Shown here: positions 5,738-6,002 of the stretch, in pieces | Position numbering within the stretch: position 1 is the first letter of the stretch | Layout of the letters: the number at the start of each line of letters is the position of its first letter | NCBI GenBank assembly: GCA_030706665.1 | Contig: JAUZOB010000209.1 | Span: forward strand, 1 to 6,002 | Source: Bacteroidota bacterium | GTDB lineage: Bacteria > Bacteroidota > Bacteroidia > Bacteroidales > Prolixibacteraceae | Reading direction: 5' to 3' | DNA length: 6,002 nt | Position numbers and translations under genes: made by a program | The notes under the pieces: generated by a model | Database searches by the model: none | Seen by the model: the letters and a program-made list of their open reading frames with translations, nothing else | Told to the model about the DNA's origin: nothing

Positions 5738-6002
5738 GCTAGTCCTAAACAAAAGGATAGAAGACTATGAATATTTAAATCCATTGGAAGTTACTACTAC
5801 AATAGAAAAACTGTTAATGAACACATTGGACAATTAAGAGAATTCTTCTTTCAGAAATTGCAGAAAGCTTTTTATTGATGTTTCTCAAATCTCAAAAATT
5901 AAGCTCAAAATAAATGAGATCTTATCATTTGATAATGAGAACGGTCCGTAAAAACGAATACACGGTTTAATTTAAACCAGAGGCTCAAAATATATTTTAA
6001 TC
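5738..6002. other. Right-hand non-coding stretch, no gene supported
   Basis: This A/T-rich stretch follows the terminator. No frame has a credible start and length. A 35-codon stop-free frame (5771-5878) reads like protein but lacks an ATG. Two symmetrical elements, at 5922-5935 (TTATCA-TT-TGATAA, flanked by direct repeats AATGAGA at 5913 and 5934) and 5964-5978 (GGTTTAA-T-TTAAACC), suggest the control region of a gene beyond the edge. This is inferred from structure only. Confidence 0.5.

Overview
The window looks like a piece of chromosome from a bacterium of the Bacteroidetes/Bacteroidota, probably an anaerobe or microaerobe. Three things suggest this. The base composition is moderate (low 40s % G+C by eye). 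The genes start without Shine-Dalgarno sequences and have A-rich leaders. An exact Bacteroidetes-type -7 box (TATATTTG) sits just upstream of the largest gene. The assignment is an inference from style; no marker gene is present.

Layout. (1) At the left edge, on the minus strand, lies the N-terminal two thirds of a HAD-superfamily phosphatase of the YihX-like type, cut by the window border. (2) A 474-bp divergent intergenic region follows, with no convincing gene but a perfect 12-bp palindrome. (3) Next is a two-gene plus-strand operon: mtnA (methylthioribose-1-phosphate isomerase) overlapping by ATGA with a class II aldolase/adducin-family gene. (4) A second, 477-bp intergenic region holds two inverted repeats, a direct repeat and a promoter. 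(5) A single 816-residue gene then encodes a CoA-disulfide/persulfide reductase fused to rhodanese, TusA and DsrE2-type domains. It ends at a textbook rho-independent terminator. (6) The last 265 bp hold no supported gene.

How the genes fit together. MtnA turns the aldose phosphate from salvage of 5'-methylthioadenosine (or 5'-deoxyadenosine) into the ketose phosphate. The coupled class II aldolase-family enzyme must act on that ketose. It is either the dehydratase MtnB of the classical methionine salvage pathway or a retro-aldolase giving dihydroxyacetone phosphate, as in the oxygen-independent salvage shunts. The sequence alone does not settle which. The fusion protein looks like a complete sulfane-sulfur relay in one chain, with four candidate sulfur-carrying cysteines in four domains. 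Both units concern sulfur metabolism in a broad sense, but the fusion gene has its own promoter, so a direct functional link is speculative.

The most interesting items are the four-module persulfide protein with the symmetrical elements upstream of it, and the undecided reaction of the mtnA-coupled aldolase. No mobile element, CRISPR array, tRNA or rRNA was recognised.
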